The notes beneath the pieces were generated by a model. That model searched no databases and was not told the origin of the DNA. It saw nothing but the letters and a program-made list of their open reading frames with translations. Source: Arion vulgaris (Eukaryota > Mollusca > Gastropoda > Stylommatophora > Arionidae). From it: 64,000 nucleotides of DNA. The stretch lies in contig CM036758.1 of NCBI GenBank assembly GCA_020796225.1, positions 73,438,866 through 73,502,865 of the forward strand. The letters run 5' to 3'. Positions 63,535 through 64,000 of the stretch are shown here, piece by piece; the first letter of the stretch is position 1, and every line of letters starts with the position of its first letter. Position numbers and translations under genes: made by a program.

Positions 63535-63725
63535 TCGATCCAGAAGCACTTGAGCTTTCAGTTCTTCTGCTCGGTGCCATGGACATCGTACCCCTTCGGT
63601 TTGGTGCCACGAACACCGTAAATCTGGAGAACCTGTACTTTTCTGCCAGCCCGCGGAATTGAGCAGCACTCACAGGGAGCTTGTCACCCGTCGTCCAACG
63701 CTGACACGCTGGGCAGGCAAAATCT
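63535..63725 (-). mobile_element. Family N copy
   Basis: Minus-strand frame (63739-63440) reads FACPACQRWTTGDKLP and GLAEKYRFSRFTVFVAPNRR. The relative at 7768-7939 has a similar frame with different indels. Protein family not recognised. Confidence 0.55.
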
Positions 63726-63880
63726 TTCTTTAATAACACGAAAGATAGTGATGCTGTGATATGTATGACGTGTACAGTGTTTCGGGGTAAGCGAAGTGCT
63801 TAGTTCTTCACATCCAGCACGAGAGGCAAAACTGTTAAGGAGGCAAGTGGTGCTTATGCAGTAACAATAAATAGCCTTAC

Positions 63881-64000
63881 CAGTGGCGGCTCGTCATTAA
63901 GGGCCAGTGGGGCCGGGCCCCACCAAAAATAAGGTGTAACGTGTATTTATTATTTTATACATTAAATATATCCTAACCGAAACCATGATTTTTGTCTGGC
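63881..64000. mobile_element. MITE-X (hAT) copy 6, cut by window end
   Basis: CAGTGGCGGCTCGTCATTAA start, internal GGCCCCACCAAAAATAAGG; the right end lies outside the window. Confidence 0.88.

Overview
The window looks like a piece of an AT-rich, intron-era (eukaryotic) invertebrate genome that consists almost entirely of transposon debris and tandem repeats. I find no host protein gene, rRNA, true tRNA gene or bacterial-type operon in 64 kb. Every recognisable coding stretch belongs to a retrotransposon or DNA transposon and is broken by stops or frameshifts. The retroelement mix (RTE/jockey-like LINE C-termini, several tRNA-headed SINEs, zf-TTF hAT fossils) would fit a lophotrochozoan such as a mollusc, but the species assignment is inference only.

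Family names used below are local labels. LINEs: LINE-a (RT, (ATT)n tail; 865-3362), LINE-b (3' end with GATAA tail; 1239-1760), LINE-c (TTGA tail; 4935-5660), LINE-d (jockey-like RT; 31290-33360), LINE-e (GATGATG tail), LINE-f (RNase H type), LINE-g (C-terminal zinc finger), LINE-h (C-terminus RPRNTWRRDLEAEI) and LINE-i (C-terminus GCKTIQDLQLL). SINE-like: SINE-A and SINE-B (shared core, AAG tail), SINE-C, D, E, F, H (tRNA-type heads), SINE-K (distant A/B relative), family M and element J/I (share the A/B 3' end), retroposon W (hammerhead-like core). DNA elements: MITE-X (hAT, CAGTGGCGGCTC ends), MITE-V (hAT, CAGCGTTTCCC ends), MITE-P (TTAA, piggyBac-like) and one TA/mariner-like MITE.

Layout: 0-5 kb is a nest of LINE-b in LINE-a and SINE-C in an older block whose inverted paralogue, without these insertions, lies at 39.1-40.5 kb. 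5-9.6 kb holds decayed LINEs, SINEs and a composite repeat. 9.9-10.8, 13.2-13.7, 16.5-17.2, 20.0-20.2, 24.1-27.7, 39.7-40.1, 40.5-43.2, 44.0-44.4 and 50.2-51.6 kb are tandem arrays. 28-39 kb carries MITEs, the RNase H and jockey-like LINE remnants and a zf-TTF hAT transposase fossil. 43-64 kb is SINE/LINE/MITE mosaic, with a direct segmental duplication at 53.0/54.6 kb.

The elements are linked by parasitism: non-autonomous SINEs and MITEs need LINE or transposase proteins that here survive only as fossils. Target-site duplications at several junctions let the order of insertion be read directly. The 24.1-26.1 kb stretch resembles a low-accuracy second version of 26.2-27 kb and may be an assembly artefact.
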